From Deferribacteraceae bacterium UBA6793 (GTDB lineage: Bacteria; Chrysiogenota; Deferribacteres; Deferribacterales; Geovibrionaceae): a stretch of DNA of 64,000 nucleotides. Position 1 is the stretch's first letter. Every line of letters starts with the position of its first letter. Location: positions 113,229-177,228 of the forward strand of contig DKFP01000008.1 in assembly GCA_002452405.1 (NCBI GenBank), read 5' to 3'. Below the pieces are notes generated by a model. The model had not been told where the DNA came from and did not search any database. It worked only from the letters and a program-made list of their open reading frames with translations. The position numbers were made by a program, and so were the translations under genes. This document shows, in pieces, positions 25,069 to 34,644 of the stretch.

Positions 25069-25249
25069 AGGCACAGGATGTGCCTCACGGAGAACAATTT
25101 TAGCTGGTTTCAGCAAAAATTGTTTGAAGTGTGAGCGAAGTCGAGGCTTTGCCTGACTTTGCGTTGCGAGAAAACAACACGACGTTGTTTTCGAGTGCTA
25201 AATCAGAATGAATCCGTTATCGCGAAGCGCGAAGATGCGTGTAGCGGAG
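25017..25249 (+). repeat. 43-bp exact direct repeat flanking structured repeat copy B
   Basis: Bases 25017-25059 and 25207-25249 are identical and lie exactly 190 bp apart. The first copy is the live 3' end of rsmH. After the identity ends, the next nine bases differ (AGAGTATAA versus CGGGTTTGA), but both read Arg-Val-stop. The second copy is therefore a displaced rsmH end that kept its coding meaning, or the first copy is a replacement brought by the element. Confidence 0.9.
25069..25199 (+). repeat. Structured repeat family, full copy B
   Basis: A 131-bp element starting one base after the rsmH stop. Hairpin 1 is AGGCAC/GTGCCT. The linker CACGGAG follows. Hairpin 2 is AACAATTTT/AAAATTGTT with an inner GCTG/CAGC. 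The linker GTGTGAGCG follows. Hairpin 3 is GTC-AGGC/GCCT-GAC. GCGTTGCGA precedes hairpin 4, GAAAACAAC/GTTGTTTTC, then GAGTGCT. It lies inside the dcw operon between rsmH and ftsL, so it will be transcribed with these genes unless it terminates. Confidence 0.85.
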
Positions 25250-25257
25250 CGGGTTTG

Positions 25258-25342
25258 AATTACGGGATCGCTTCGGGCGTAAAGCCCTCGCGAAGACGGC
25301 TGGTCGTCTCTGCGAAGAGCGCAGCGACGCGGCAGTCTAATT
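25258..25342. repeat. REP/MITE-like palindromic repeat, copy 2
   Basis: 85 bp bounded by AATTA and TAATT, with the core CTCGCGAAGACG followed by CGTCTCTGCGAAG and ending in GCAGTCTAATT. The terminal and core blocks match the copy at 9782-9862. It begins at the stop codon of the displaced rsmH end, so three repeat events have piled up in the rsmH-ftsL gap. Confidence 0.75.
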
Positions 25343-25398
25343 GATTTTTCCCCTTTATTCAAAAGGGCAGACAATAGGAACCTTAAACAGGAGGACAC

Positions 25399-25704
25399 AT
25401 GAAAGCACAGACAATGACCGCAAATCCGGCTGAAACAGTTTCAAGAGTCAGGCTTAGTACGCTGATATTGGGTGCTGTGATGATGCTTCTTCTGTTTTCA
25501 ATAGTTTACGTGCGCCAGATGTGCATCCGCGCAGGATATGACATCAGCAGCATGACACAGAAAATAGAGCAGTCCGAAATTGAATACACTTCACTGCTCT
25601 CGAAAAAATCCGGCGCCTACGACGCGGAGAACCTTTATAAGAAAGCAAAGGAGATGGGACTTGTGATGCCCGACGTAAGAAGAACCTACTATGTTAAAGA
25701 CTGA
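25399..25704 (+). CDS. ftsL: Cell division protein FtsL-like
   Basis: A 101-residue single-pass membrane protein: short cytoplasmic tail, a membrane helix at about 21-41 (LSTLILGAVMMLLLFSIVYV), then a periplasmic coiled-coil-like helix (DISSMTQKIEQSEIEYTSLL). Size, topology and its place between rsmH and ftsI identify it as FtsL, although sequence conservation in this family is low. AGGAGG precedes the ATG. The end overlaps ftsI by 14 nt. It would bridge the FtsQ-FtsB complex and FtsW-FtsI at the septum. Confidence 0.8.
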   Translation: MKAQTMTANPAETVSRVRLSTLILGAVMMLLLFSIVYVRQMCIRAGYDISSMTQKIEQSEIEYTSLLSKKSGAYDAENLYKKAKEMGLVMPDVRRTYYVKD

Positions 25705-27382
25705 GAACGGAAGACTTACATTCTTTTCGTGGATCGCCATCCTCTTTTTCTGCCTTGTCGGGGCAAAGGTGGCATATCTCCAGACAGCTCAGAACGATTT
25801 CTATTTTGAAAAGGCTGTCCGACAGTCGAAAGGCGTGATGAAAAGCACAAAGGGAAGAGGACTTATAATGGATGCGAGCGGAAACCCCCTCGCTCTGAAC
25901 AAAAAGTCCGCTTCCCTTTATGTTTTTCCGGAAGAACTCAAGAATCGTCAGGCATTTATAGACCAGCTCCGACAGCAGGGCATAAAGCTGCCTGTGGAAA
26001 AAAGACGCAGGATACTGGGTAAAAAAGGTTTTACATGGATAGCCAGAAACATAGAAGTTGCCGACGCAAAACGTATTCAGGAGGAGATACCCGACATCGA
26101 GTACGTTCTTGAGGAACAGAGGTTTTACCCCGAAAGAAAGCTGGCGGCTTCACTCGTAGGGTTCACAGGAACGGACAACGAAGGGCTTAACGGTGTTGAA
26201 TACCGTTACAACGACGTGCTTGAAGGCAGCGAGTTTCAGCTCCTCGCCATGCGCGACAACAAGGGAAAAAGGATAATCTTCGAGGATCCGCAGAAGAAGA
26301 AAGATGTGGATACCGTAATTTATCTGACAATAGACGAATACCTACAGGGTCTATCGGAAGAGATCCTTCGGCAGGACACGGCGGAGTTCATGGCAGACAA
26401 AGGAATGGCGATAGCCATGGACGCACAGACAGGGGAAATAATTTTTGCCGCGTCCTCCGGAGGGTTTGACCCAAATGAGTTCAGGAAATACCCGCAAAAA
26501 GAGTGGAAAAATTATCCGGCGGGCTTTCTTTATGAACCGGGTTCAATCTTCAAACCTGTTCTGTTCTCGCTTCTGCTGGACAAGCACAACCTGAACACGA
26601 ATATGTCCATTTTTTGCGAAAACGGTGTGTTCAACGTATACGGACACAACATTAAGGACGTATCCCCAAGCGGGATGCTGACGGCGGAGCAGGTGCTAAT
26701 CAAGTCCAGTAACATAGGCATGGTGAAGCTCTCTGACAGAATTACGAAAAAAGAATTTTACGAATATATAAAGACACTCGGTTTCGGCGACAGAACAGGA
26801 ATTTCCGGCGTGATAGAGGAGGAGGGGCTTGTGCGCAACTATAAGCGCTGGTCAGGTCTCAGCAAACCTTCGATATCGATCGGTCAGGAAATACTTGTGA
26901 CCCCTTTGCAGATGGTTCGTTTTTACAGCGCTATAGCCAACGGAGGACATCTTCTTAACCCCAAGATAGTGAAGAAGATTGAGAAGGGTGGCGACACCTA
27001 TACGCCCAAAAGCAAGGACGAGCGGGTCTTTTCAGAGCAGACCGCAAAAAGGGTTCAGGCAATACTGAAAAAGGTTGTTAAGGACGGTACCGGAAAGAAC
27101 GCCTATTCCGACTACGTTGACATAGGCGGAAAAACAGGAACCGGACAAAGGATAGACGTGGAAACAGGAACATACAGCAAAACGGGTTATGTGGCGAGCT
27201 TCGCCGGAGTTTTCCCTGCTGACAATCCCAGAATTGCCATGGTCGTCGTTTACAAGGAACCGAAAAGCTCTATCTATGGCGGCACAACTGCCGCAAGAAC
27301 TTTCAAAACCCTTGCCGAACAGATATCCATGCATATGGGGCTTAAAAGGAGCTATATATATGAAAGTGTCCCAACTTCTTGA
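25691..27382 (+). CDS. ftsI: Septal peptidoglycan transpeptidase FtsI (PBP3)
   Basis: A 563-residue class B penicillin-binding protein. It has one membrane helix (about 13-30), a dimerisation domain, and a transpeptidase domain with the active-site motifs YEPGSIFKP (S-x-x-K, about 285), SSNIG (S-x-N, about 341) and GKTGTGQR (K-T-G, about 482). It cross-links septal peptidoglycan with FtsW. There is no PASTA tail. The start overlaps ftsL, and the end overlaps murE by 23 nt. Confidence 0.95.
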   Translation: MLKTENGRLTFFSWIAILFFCLVGAKVAYLQTAQNDFYFEKAVRQSKGVMKSTKGRGLIMDASGNPLALNKKSASLYVFPEELKNRQAFIDQLRQQGIKLPVEKRRRILGKKGFTWIARNIEVADAKRIQEEIPDIEYVLEEQRFYPERKLAASLVGFTGTDNEGLNGVEYRYNDVLEGSEFQLLAMRDNKGKRIIFEDPQKKKDVDTVIYLTIDEYLQGLSEEILRQDTAEFMADKGMAIAMDAQTGEIIFAASSGGFDPNEFRKYPQKEWKNYPAGFLYEPGSIFKPVLFSLLLDKHNLNTNMSIFCENGVFNVYGHNIKDVSPSGMLTAEQVLIKSSNIGMVKLSDRITKKEFYEYIKTLGFGDRTGISGVIEEEGLVRNYKRWSGLSKPSISIGQEILVTPLQMVRFYSAIANGGHLLNPKIVKKIEKGGDTYTPKSKDERVFSEQTAKRVQAILKKVVKDGTGKNAYSDYVDIGGKTGTGQRIDVETGTYSKTGYVASFAGVFPADNPRIAMVVVYKEPKSSIYGGTTAARTFKTLAEQISMHMGLKRSYIYESVPTS

Positions 27383-28808
27383 CGGACTTGATATTAAGGG
27401 GTTTGATCTGGACGTTGACTTCGAGGCGGATATCAAAGATATCAGCTTTGACAACAGAGACACAAAGAAAAAGTGTCCCTTCTTTGCGTTCAAAGGGACT
27501 CATTTCGATTCTCACTCCTTTGCCAGAGAGGCTTACGAAACAAAAAAGGCTCCGTTCGTCGTTGCGGAACGCCCCATTGAAGGCGTGCCCACAGTTGTCG
27601 TTGAGGACGGACGCAAAGCAATAGCTCTTGCCTGCCGCAACCTGTTCGGCAGACCCGACGAACACATGGCGAAAATAGCCGTAACAGGAACAAATGGAAA
27701 GACAACAACAACATATATAATAGAGTCCATAATGAAGGAAGCGGGGATGAACCCCGTGCGCATCGGCACCACAGGCGTTGCGTACGGTGACGTTTCTTTC
27801 GATCTGGATTCCACAACTCCGTCCCCATACGAATATTACAGGGCGGTACGCAAAGCTGCTGATGCGGGATGCAACGCAATGGTGATGGAGGTATCCTCCC
27901 ACGCCCTCGACCAGCACAGGGTATACGGTACGGTTTATGATGTGGCAGCCTTCACAAACCTGACAGGCGACCACCTCGACTATCACAAGACGATGGAAGA
28001 GTATTTCAGTGCGAAAAAGAAACTTTTTACGCCGACCTATTCCAAAGTGGGCGTTATAAACGTTGACCACGATTTCGGAAAGCGCCTCGCCAAAGAGTGC
28101 GAGATAGATAAGGTTACTTTCGGTGTCAGCCCCAAGACCGACATCGGTGCGGAAGAGATATGGTTCGGGCTGGACGGTATAAAAGCTACGCTGATATGCC
28201 CCGCCGGAAAGATAAACATAGATTCCCATCTTGTGGGGCTGCACAATCTTGAAAACCTGCTTGCAGCGGCATCCGCCTGCATAATGCTCGGAATAGATTC
28301 CGGGCATATCAGAGAGGGCATCGCGAAGATGAAGAATGTGCCGGGCAGGCTTGAGAAATTTAAGAAACCCAACGGAGCGTTCATCTTTGTGGACTATGCC
28401 CATACAGACGACGCGCTGATAAACGTTTTGTCCGCTCTGGGAAATTTCAGAGAGAACAGGATAATAACCGTGTTCGGCTGCGGCGGCGACCGTGACCGCA
28501 CAAAACGCCCCAGAATGGCGAAAGCGGCTGAAAAGAATTCAGACGTCGTTATTCTCACCAGCGACAACCCCAGAACTGAAGACCCGAAACAGATATTCGG
28601 GGATATACTTCAGGGTTTTGAAAACGCTGAGAACGTTATTCTCACCCCGGAAAGACGCCAAGCAATTCAGCAGGCGGTGGGTATGGCACAGGATAAGGAT
28701 ATCGTGCTCATCGCTGGCAAGGGGCACGAGGATTACATGATAATCGGCAGAGAAAAGATACATTTCGATGACAGGGAAGAGGTCAGAAAATGTCTGGAGG
28801 CGCAGTGA
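27360..28808 (+). CDS. murE: UDP-MurNAc-L-Ala-D-Glu--meso-DAP ligase MurE
   Basis: Start chosen at MKVSQLLDG (27360) with AAGGAG 8 nt upstream, giving 482 residues; the open frame extends 57 codons further into ftsI. The ATP-binding loop is VTGTNGKTTTTYI (about 115), with the carbamylated-Lys region around HRVYGTVYDVAAFTNL and the substrate signature LTSDNPRTEDP (about 400). DNPR indicates meso-diaminopimelate as the third stem residue. Cytoplasmic peptidoglycan precursor enzyme. Its stop overlaps the murF ATG (TGATG). Confidence 0.95.
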   Translation: MKVSQLLDGLDIKGFDLDVDFEADIKDISFDNRDTKKKCPFFAFKGTHFDSHSFAREAYETKKAPFVVAERPIEGVPTVVVEDGRKAIALACRNLFGRPDEHMAKIAVTGTNGKTTTTYIIESIMKEAGMNPVRIGTTGVAYGDVSFDLDSTTPSPYEYYRAVRKAADAGCNAMVMEVSSHALDQHRVYGTVYDVAAFTNLTGDHLDYHKTMEEYFSAKKKLFTPTYSKVGVINVDHDFGKRLAKECEIDKVTFGVSPKTDIGAEEIWFGLDGIKATLICPAGKINIDSHLVGLHNLENLLAAASACIMLGIDSGHIREGIAKMKNVPGRLEKFKKPNGAFIFVDYAHTDDALINVLSALGNFRENRIITVFGCGGDRDRTKRPRMAKAAEKNSDVVILTSDNPRTEDPKQIFGDILQGFENAENVILTPERRQAIQQAVGMAQDKDIVLIAGKGHEDYMIIGREKIHFDDREEVRKCLEAQ

Positions 28809-30166
28809 TGCACGTTACACAGGCAATAAACGCAATGGGCGGGGTTTTGCGTTCCGCCATATCGGCTGACACTGAGATAGCGGATTTTGTTATCGACAGC
28901 AGAAAGGTATCCGCAGGCAGCTGTTTCGTGGCTTTCCGCGGGGAGAACACCGACGGAAACCTTTATGCACAGCAGTCTGTTGACAGCGGGGCGGCTCTTG
29001 TCATACTTGAAGACGAAGAGACGTTCAACAAGATGTCCGGCAACAGAGTGCTCGTCAAGAGCAGTCTGGAAGCACTCAAGACCATAGGCAGCTATAACCT
29101 GTCCAAATTCAAAGGGATTAAGGTTGCCGTTACGGGCAGCGTGGGCAAAACCACAACAAAGGAGCTTATCTCCTGTGTTCTGGGCGCGAAAAAGAAGGTC
29201 TATACGGCATACGGCAATTATAACAACGAGCTGGGCGTGGCTATATGCGCCGCGAACATGAAAAACAGAAGCGGGTTCGCCGTTTTTGAGATGGGAACCA
29301 ACAGCAGCGGCGAGATATCCGCGCTGTCAAAATATATCAAGCCCGACGTGGCTGTCGTCACTCTCATCGGTCACGCACACATCGGCAGGTTCGGCAGCCT
29401 TGAGGGGCTGGCGGCTGAAAAGCTGTCCATAGTCGATGGAATGAGCACCGAGGGAAGTCTCTGGGTGCATGATTCTTGCAGACGTTTCATAGGCGAACGG
29501 GAGCTTTCAAAAGTCAACGTGCGCTATTTCGGAACTGATATGGCGTCCCACGTTATCATGGGCGATATGAACAGAACCGTTAACGGAGATTTTTACTTTA
29601 CGGCAGTTATGCGCAACACGCCCTACTGCTTTAAGCTGAACCATATATACAGCCACTTCGTGCAGAACAGCCTGGCGGCAATCGGCATCGGTATGACATG
29701 CGGACTTTCATATACGGAAGTTATGAAAGGTATCAGACATTTCCAGCCGGAAAACGGCAGAGGAAGAATCACTGATTACGGCACATACCGCGTTATCGAC
29801 GACACATACAACGCGGGCTTCGAATCGGTCATGGGTGCCATGAACAATCTGGCGGAGATACCGGCATCGGGTAAAACCGCAGTTCTGGGCGAAATGGGCG
29901 AGATAGAAGGCTATGAAGAGATGCTTTATCACAAGCTGATGAAGCGTGCGAAAGAATTAAAAGACGTAAATTTTATATTCGTGGGCAAGAGTTTCTTGAA
30001 GTTTGAGACAGGAGAGAATATAACGGTCGTCGCTGAAAAAGAGGATGCCATGAAACAGGTGGCGGCTTTAGACGGCGGAATCTTCCTGTTCAAAGCGAGC
30101 CGCGCCCGCAGGTTTGAGGATTTCATAAAATATCTTCAGAAGGAGAAAGAGCAGCGTGCTGTATAA
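28808..30166 (+). CDS. murF: UDP-MurNAc-tripeptide--D-Ala-D-Ala ligase MurF
   Basis: Start at MHVTQAINAMGG (28808) with GGAGG seven bases upstream; 452 residues. The P-loop is VTGSVGKTTTKEL (about 109), with FEMGTNSSGEI and a C-terminal IDDTYNAGFESVMGAM. It adds D-Ala-D-Ala to the nucleotide tripeptide, completing the stem peptide before MraY. Overlaps murE by one base and mraY by 11 nt. Confidence 0.95.
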   Translation: MHVTQAINAMGGVLRSAISADTEIADFVIDSRKVSAGSCFVAFRGENTDGNLYAQQSVDSGAALVILEDEETFNKMSGNRVLVKSSLEALKTIGSYNLSKFKGIKVAVTGSVGKTTTKELISCVLGAKKKVYTAYGNYNNELGVAICAANMKNRSGFAVFEMGTNSSGEISALSKYIKPDVAVVTLIGHAHIGRFGSLEGLAAEKLSIVDGMSTEGSLWVHDSCRRFIGERELSKVNVRYFGTDMASHVIMGDMNRTVNGDFYFTAVMRNTPYCFKLNHIYSHFVQNSLAAIGIGMTCGLSYTEVMKGIRHFQPENGRGRITDYGTYRVIDDTYNAGFESVMGAMNNLAEIPASGKTAVLGEMGEIEGYEEMLYHKLMKRAKELKDVNFIFVGKSFLKFETGENITVVAEKEDAMKQVAALDGGIFLFKASRARRFEDFIKYLQKEKEQRAV

Positions 30167-31241
30167 CCTTTTAGTTCCGCTTTCGGAATATTTAAGTTTT
30201 CTTAACGTATTCAGGTATATTACCTTCAGAACGGCGTATGCTGCCATTACCGCTCTGGTCATTACACTTGTGTTCGGTCCCTACGTTATACGCAAGCTGA
30301 AAGAGATGTCTTTCAGCATGAAATCAAAAGGATACGAACCGGAGCGCCACAAGGTGAAAGAGGGCACCCCCACAATGGGCGGTGTCATGATAGTGGGTTC
30401 TGCCACAATCTCCACACTGCTGTGGGCTGACCTGCGCAACTCATATATCTGGATTGTTCTTCTTCTGTTCATAGGATACGGGTTAATCGGTTTTGTGGAT
30501 GACTATAAAAAGACCATACTCAAAAACCCCGACGGCATATCCCCTCGCCAGAAATCCGGCGGACAGCTTTTTTTCGCCGTAATAGCCACTTTTCTGGTGC
30601 TTTACGTTGATAAATCCGGTGTCTCCACTAAGCTGGCAATGCCTTTCTTCAAGAATTTTGTTATAGATATGGGCTATTTTTACGCACTGCTTGCCATTTT
30701 CATCATGATAGGCACATCAAACGCTGTGAACCTCACCGACGGTCTGGACGGACTCGCCATTACGCCCAGTATAATCGCTTTCGGAACAATAGGTTTCATG
30801 GCTTATATGACAGGTAACTTCAAGTTCGCAAGCTATCTGAACATAATCTACGTTCATGGAGCGGGCGAGGTTGCGGTCTTCTGCGGTGCAATGGTCGGTG
30901 CAGGACTGGGCTTTTTGTGGTTCAACGCGCATCCGGCGAGCGTCTTTATGGGCGACGTGGGTTCGTTGTCCATAGGCGGTGCGCTTGCGGGTGTCGCTGT
31001 CATAGCGAAACACGAAATAGTTCTCGCCATCGTCGGCGGTATCTTTGTAATGGAGACCCTCTCGGTTATTTTACAGGTGGGCTATTTCAAAATGACAAAG
31101 GGCAAAAGACTTTTCCGCATGGCGCCAATACACCACCATTTTGAGCTTGCGGGATGGAGCGAAACGAAGATAACGGTCCGCTTCTGGATCATCTCCTTCA
31201 TACTGGCGCTCATTGCGCTTTCGACTCTGAAACTGAGGTAA
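30156..31241 (+). CDS. mraY: Phospho-MurNAc-pentapeptide transferase MraY
   Basis: A 361-residue integral membrane enzyme with about ten helices, transferring phospho-MurNAc-pentapeptide to undecaprenyl phosphate to make lipid I. Visible signatures are GTPTMGG (about 70), FVDDYKK (catalytic Asp pair and Lys, about 112), NLTDGLDGLA (about 193) and PIHHHFELAGWSE (about 327). GTG start. The 5' end overlaps murF. Confidence 0.95.
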   Translation: MLYNLLVPLSEYLSFLNVFRYITFRTAYAAITALVITLVFGPYVIRKLKEMSFSMKSKGYEPERHKVKEGTPTMGGVMIVGSATISTLLWADLRNSYIWIVLLLFIGYGLIGFVDDYKKTILKNPDGISPRQKSGGQLFFAVIATFLVLYVDKSGVSTKLAMPFFKNFVIDMGYFYALLAIFIMIGTSNAVNLTDGLDGLAITPSIIAFGTIGFMAYMTGNFKFASYLNIIYVHGAGEVAVFCGAMVGAGLGFLWFNAHPASVFMGDVGSLSIGGALAGVAVIAKHEIVLAIVGGIFVMETLSVILQVGYFKMTKGKRLFRMAPIHHHFELAGWSETKITVRFWIISFILALIALSTLKLR

Positions 31242-31245
31242 TGTG

Positions 31246-32505
31246 ATGAAAGCTGCCATATTAGGATACGGAAAAAGCGGCAAAGCGGCGGAAGCGTTGC
31301 TTAAACTGGATGGTTACACGGATATCACCGTTTTTGACGACGGTGATAACTCGTATAAAAATATAAGCGAGTTTACAGATACTTACGACATAGTTGCCGT
31401 AAGCCCCGGCGTAAACCTGCGCATATATCCCAACGCGCCTGAAAAATTCACCAGCGAGATTGAGCTTGCGCAGAAGCACAAGCCAGCGGGAGCTAAGGTG
31501 ATAGGCATAACAGGTACCAACGGTAAATCCACCGTTACGACCCTCACCGCGCAGGTGCTTTCCAAGGCGGGGGTAAAATCCGAAGCGTGCGGGAACATCG
31601 GGCTGACATACGGCGAGTGTGTGCAGGGCGAGTCTAAAGACTGCTACGTTGTGGAGCTTTCCAGCTTCCAGACGGGGATGCTGCACGAGTTTGCGGCGGA
31701 CTGCGCCATAGTCACCAACCTTGCGGAAGACCATATGGACCGCTACCGCGATATGGACGACTACGCCGACGACAAGATGAACCTTGTGAAGTACATCAAA
31801 GACGGCGGCAGACTGATAATAGAAGACGAACCGTACCTTGTCAAAAAAACATCTTTTTACAAGGGCGAGACGGTTAAAATAGACCCGAAACTGCAAGGTT
31901 TCCCGAAACTTGAAGGCACGAAGCTGGATTTCGGAAGATTTTTTGTGGATGTTGCAAAATTCCCGCTGAACGGCGGACACAATATAATGAACCTCTCATA
32001 TGCGCTGCTGGCGGCTGACGCACTCTGCAAATTTGAAGGGGACGTGACGTATCTTGTGGATGGTCTGAAAGGACTGCCACACAGATGCGAATATGTGGAC
32101 ACCATAAACGGTGTCGAGTGGATAAACGATTCCAAGGGAACGAACCTGCACAGCACCCTTACGGCGCTGAAAGGGTTTGATAAAGGGGTCCTAGTTATCC
32201 TCGGCGGAAAGGACAAGAACGGGGATTTTTCAGTTCTTGTGGATGTGCTTAATGAAAAGGCTGCGCTTGTCGTGGCATACGGCAAGGCGGGCGAAAAGAT
32301 AGAGAATACTTTGAAAGACAGGGTGAAAGTACCTGTTATCAGAGTTAAGGATATGGTTGAGGCGGTTAACGTTTGTTTCAAAAACGCGAAGGCGGGCGAA
32401 AAAGTGGTACTGTCCCCCGCGTGCGCCAGCTTCGACCTTTACAAAGGTTTCGAACACAGAGGCGAACACTTCTGCGAGCTTGTGAAAGCTCTTAAAAAAG
32501 GGTGA
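31246..32505 (+). CDS. murD: UDP-MurNAc-L-Ala--D-Glu ligase MurD
   Basis: A 419-residue cytosolic ligase. I start at the ATG at 31246 (GAGG seven bases upstream) rather than the GTG three bases earlier. The N-terminal Rossmann region is ILGYGKSGKAAEALL, the ATP loop is ITGTNGKSTVTTL (about 86), and the substrate-binding segment is VEWINDSKGTN (about 290), which is the usual MurD DSKATN-type motif. Adds D-glutamate to UDP-MurNAc-L-Ala. The gene starts 4 nt after mraY. Confidence 0.95.
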   Translation: MKAAILGYGKSGKAAEALLKLDGYTDITVFDDGDNSYKNISEFTDTYDIVAVSPGVNLRIYPNAPEKFTSEIELAQKHKPAGAKVIGITGTNGKSTVTTLTAQVLSKAGVKSEACGNIGLTYGECVQGESKDCYVVELSSFQTGMLHEFAADCAIVTNLAEDHMDRYRDMDDYADDKMNLVKYIKDGGRLIIEDEPYLVKKTSFYKGETVKIDPKLQGFPKLEGTKLDFGRFFVDVAKFPLNGGHNIMNLSYALLAADALCKFEGDVTYLVDGLKGLPHRCEYVDTINGVEWINDSKGTNLHSTLTALKGFDKGVLVILGGKDKNGDFSVLVDVLNEKAALVVAYGKAGEKIENTLKDRVKVPVIRVKDMVEAVNVCFKNAKAGEKVVLSPACASFDLYKGFEHRGEHFCELVKALKKG

Positions 32506-32506
32506 T

Positions 32507-33601
32507 ATGCACGATTTACAGGACAACAGACTTAAAATTCTGATAATCACCTCCGTACTGGTGATTCTGGGGCTGATATTCCTGCTTTCCGCCGGAAGTA
32601 TGCAGGCGATGCAGCTTGGTCGTCAGGAGCTGTATTTTTTCCAGAAACAGCTCATCAGTGTCCTTGTGGGCGGATTTGTAATGTATTCCGCTTATAAAGT
32701 GCCCCTCGATACATGGCGGAGATTCGTTCCCATCTTCTATTTCGGAACGCTTATCCTGCTGGTTGCTGTCTTCTTTTACAGACCGATCAACGGTGCACAC
32801 CGCTGGGTGATTCTGCCGGGTTTCAGCCTCCAGCCTTCGGAGCTTGCAAAGTTTACGGTTATTCTTTATCTGGCGCACTATCTGGAAAAGAAAGAGGACA
32901 AGCTCAAGGATTTTTCTAAAGGATTTCTCCCCGCATCTATCATGCTCGGTATGATGGGTGCGTTGATACTTATGGAACCTGACTTCGGAACTACGTTCCT
33001 GCTCATTGCAGTTCTGCTGGCAATGTTTATTGTGGGCGGGGCTAGCGTACTGCACATCGGCGGTATGCTGGGGTTCATCTCCCCCATACTGATTGCGGGT
33101 ATGATGATGGGTTACCGCAAGGCGAGACTGCTTAACTTCCTTGATCCGTGGCAGGACAGCCATGGTGTGGGATATCAGCTTATCCAGTCTCTCATCGCAG
33201 TGGGAAGCGGCGGACTTTGGGGCAAAGGGCTGGGCAACTCCACCCAGAAACTTTATTTCCTTCCCGAAGCACACACCGACTTCATCTATGCCATCATAGC
33301 GGAGGAGACGGGGCTTTGGGGTGCGTTCGGGGTTATAGTGCTGTTTATTCTCCTTTTTTATGTGGTTATAAAAGTGGCGAAAGCCCATAGCGATAAATTT
33401 AAGAGACTGCTTACGTTCGGGCTGGCTTACTGTATGATAATTCAGGCTATTCTGCACGTTGGCGTTGTTTCAGGCGCTCTGCCCACAAAGGGTATAGGTC
33501 TGCCGTACATGAGCTACGGCGGTTCGAGTATGATAATGGCAATGTTTATGACGGGCGTTCTTCTGCGTAGCGCTGAGGAATCGCAGGAGAAGAAGTCATG
33601 A
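32507..33601 (+). CDS. ftsW: Septal peptidoglycan glycosyltransferase FtsW
   Basis: A 364-residue SEDS-family polytopic membrane protein with about ten helices. It contains GAHRWVILPGFSLQPSEL (about 92-109), the FLDPWQDSHGVGYQLIQS segment (about 206), the SEDS motif region EAHTDFIYAIIAEETGLWG and the C-terminal LPYMSYGGSSM (about 335). It polymerises lipid II together with FtsI. It begins 1 nt after murD and overlaps the murG ATG. Confidence 0.95.
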   Translation: MHDLQDNRLKILIITSVLVILGLIFLLSAGSMQAMQLGRQELYFFQKQLISVLVGGFVMYSAYKVPLDTWRRFVPIFYFGTLILLVAVFFYRPINGAHRWVILPGFSLQPSELAKFTVILYLAHYLEKKEDKLKDFSKGFLPASIMLGMMGALILMEPDFGTTFLLIAVLLAMFIVGGASVLHIGGMLGFISPILIAGMMMGYRKARLLNFLDPWQDSHGVGYQLIQSLIAVGSGGLWGKGLGNSTQKLYFLPEAHTDFIYAIIAEETGLWGAFGVIVLFILLFYVVIKVAKAHSDKFKRLLTFGLAYCMIIQAILHVGVVSGALPTKGIGLPYMSYGGSSMIMAMFMTGVLLRSAEESQEKKS

Positions 33602-34644
33602 AAGAGCGGCTTATCATAGCGGGCGGCGGAACAGGCGGACACCTTTATCCTGGTATCGCCGTTGCGCAGTATCTGAAAGATAAGAATATCGATTGCTACT
33701 TTATAGTATCCGACCGCGGACTTGAGCGCAGAGTGCTCACTGAGCTTGGCTATAAATTTTACGAACAGAAACAGACCCCGCTGAAAGGGGTCAGTATGCT
33801 GACACGCATCCGCTCTCTGTTCAGACTGATAAAAGAGATAAGCGTGTGCTACACGCTGGTGCGCAGACACGACACAGTGCTTATGACAGGCGGTTTCGCA
33901 TCCGCTGCGGCGGGTATAATCGCTGTCATGAAAGGTTTGAAACTCTATATGCACGAGCAGAACAGCGTGATGGGGCTTACAAACAGGCTTTTTGCCGGAT
34001 GCTGCGACAGAGTTTTCCTGTCGTTTCCGGAGACTATAAACGCCGCAGGAAACACCGTTGTAACCGGCAATCCCGTTCGCGAGGAGTTTAAAAGTATAAA
34101 ACCCGCGGAGAAGGGCGGCAAACGCATACTGGTAATGGGCGGCTCTCAGGGTTCCAGACTGGTGAACATACTGGTTTCAAACTCAGCACCCATACTTGTG
34201 GACAGAGGATACACCATAGTCCACCAGACAGGCGGCAAGCTGTATGACGAGACAGTTGAGAAATACAGAGTTAAAGGCTTGCTGGACACAGGAAAAGTGA
34301 CTGTCTGCGGATATATAGACGACGTAGCGAAGGCGCTTGAAGACTGCGATATAGTGATAGCCAGAAGCGGTTCTGGTACCGTTTTTGAAGTTACAAACGC
34401 TGGACGCTATGCAATATACATTCCGTTTGCTCAGGCAACCGATAACCACCAGTATTTTAACGCTTTGTATGCAGAAAAGCAGAAAGGTGCGAAAGTTATC
34501 ACAGAAGAATATGCAAATGCAGAAAAAATTATAGAAGCCGTTATAGATTATGAAGAAAACAGCGATTTATATATAGAGGCTCTTCGAAATATGAAAAAAT
34601 ACGAAAGTGCTGCTCTCATAGCAGGGGGAATGAACATTGGATAA
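33598..34644 (+). CDS. murG: Lipid II synthase MurG
   Basis: A 348-residue GT-B glycosyltransferase, adding GlcNAc to lipid I on the inner face of the membrane. Start is AGGGTGGHLYPGIAVAQYL (donor/acceptor loop, residues about 9-27), then MHEQNSVMGLTNRL (about 118), VMGGSQGSRLVN (about 177) and ARSGSGTVFEV (about 258). The last is an SG-x-G-T/E region that varies from the more common RAGA. Its ATG overlaps the ftsW stop. Confidence 0.95.
   Translation: MKERLIIAGGGTGGHLYPGIAVAQYLKDKNIDCYFIVSDRGLERRVLTELGYKFYEQKQTPLKGVSMLTRIRSLFRLIKEISVCYTLVRRHDTVLMTGGFASAAAGIIAVMKGLKLYMHEQNSVMGLTNRLFAGCCDRVFLSFPETINAAGNTVVTGNPVREEFKSIKPAEKGGKRILVMGGSQGSRLVNILVSNSAPILVDRGYTIVHQTGGKLYDETVEKYRVKGLLDTGKVTVCGYIDDVAKALEDCDIVIARSGSGTVFEVTNAGRYAIYIPFAQATDNHQYFNALYAEKQKGAKVITEEYANAEKIIEAVIDYEENSDLYIEALRNMKKYESAALIAGGMNIG

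Noticed and set aside
27189..27359. 57-residue N-terminal extension of MurE
   Set aside because: It lies entirely inside ftsI and is not MurE-like; AAGGAG precedes the ATG at 27360.
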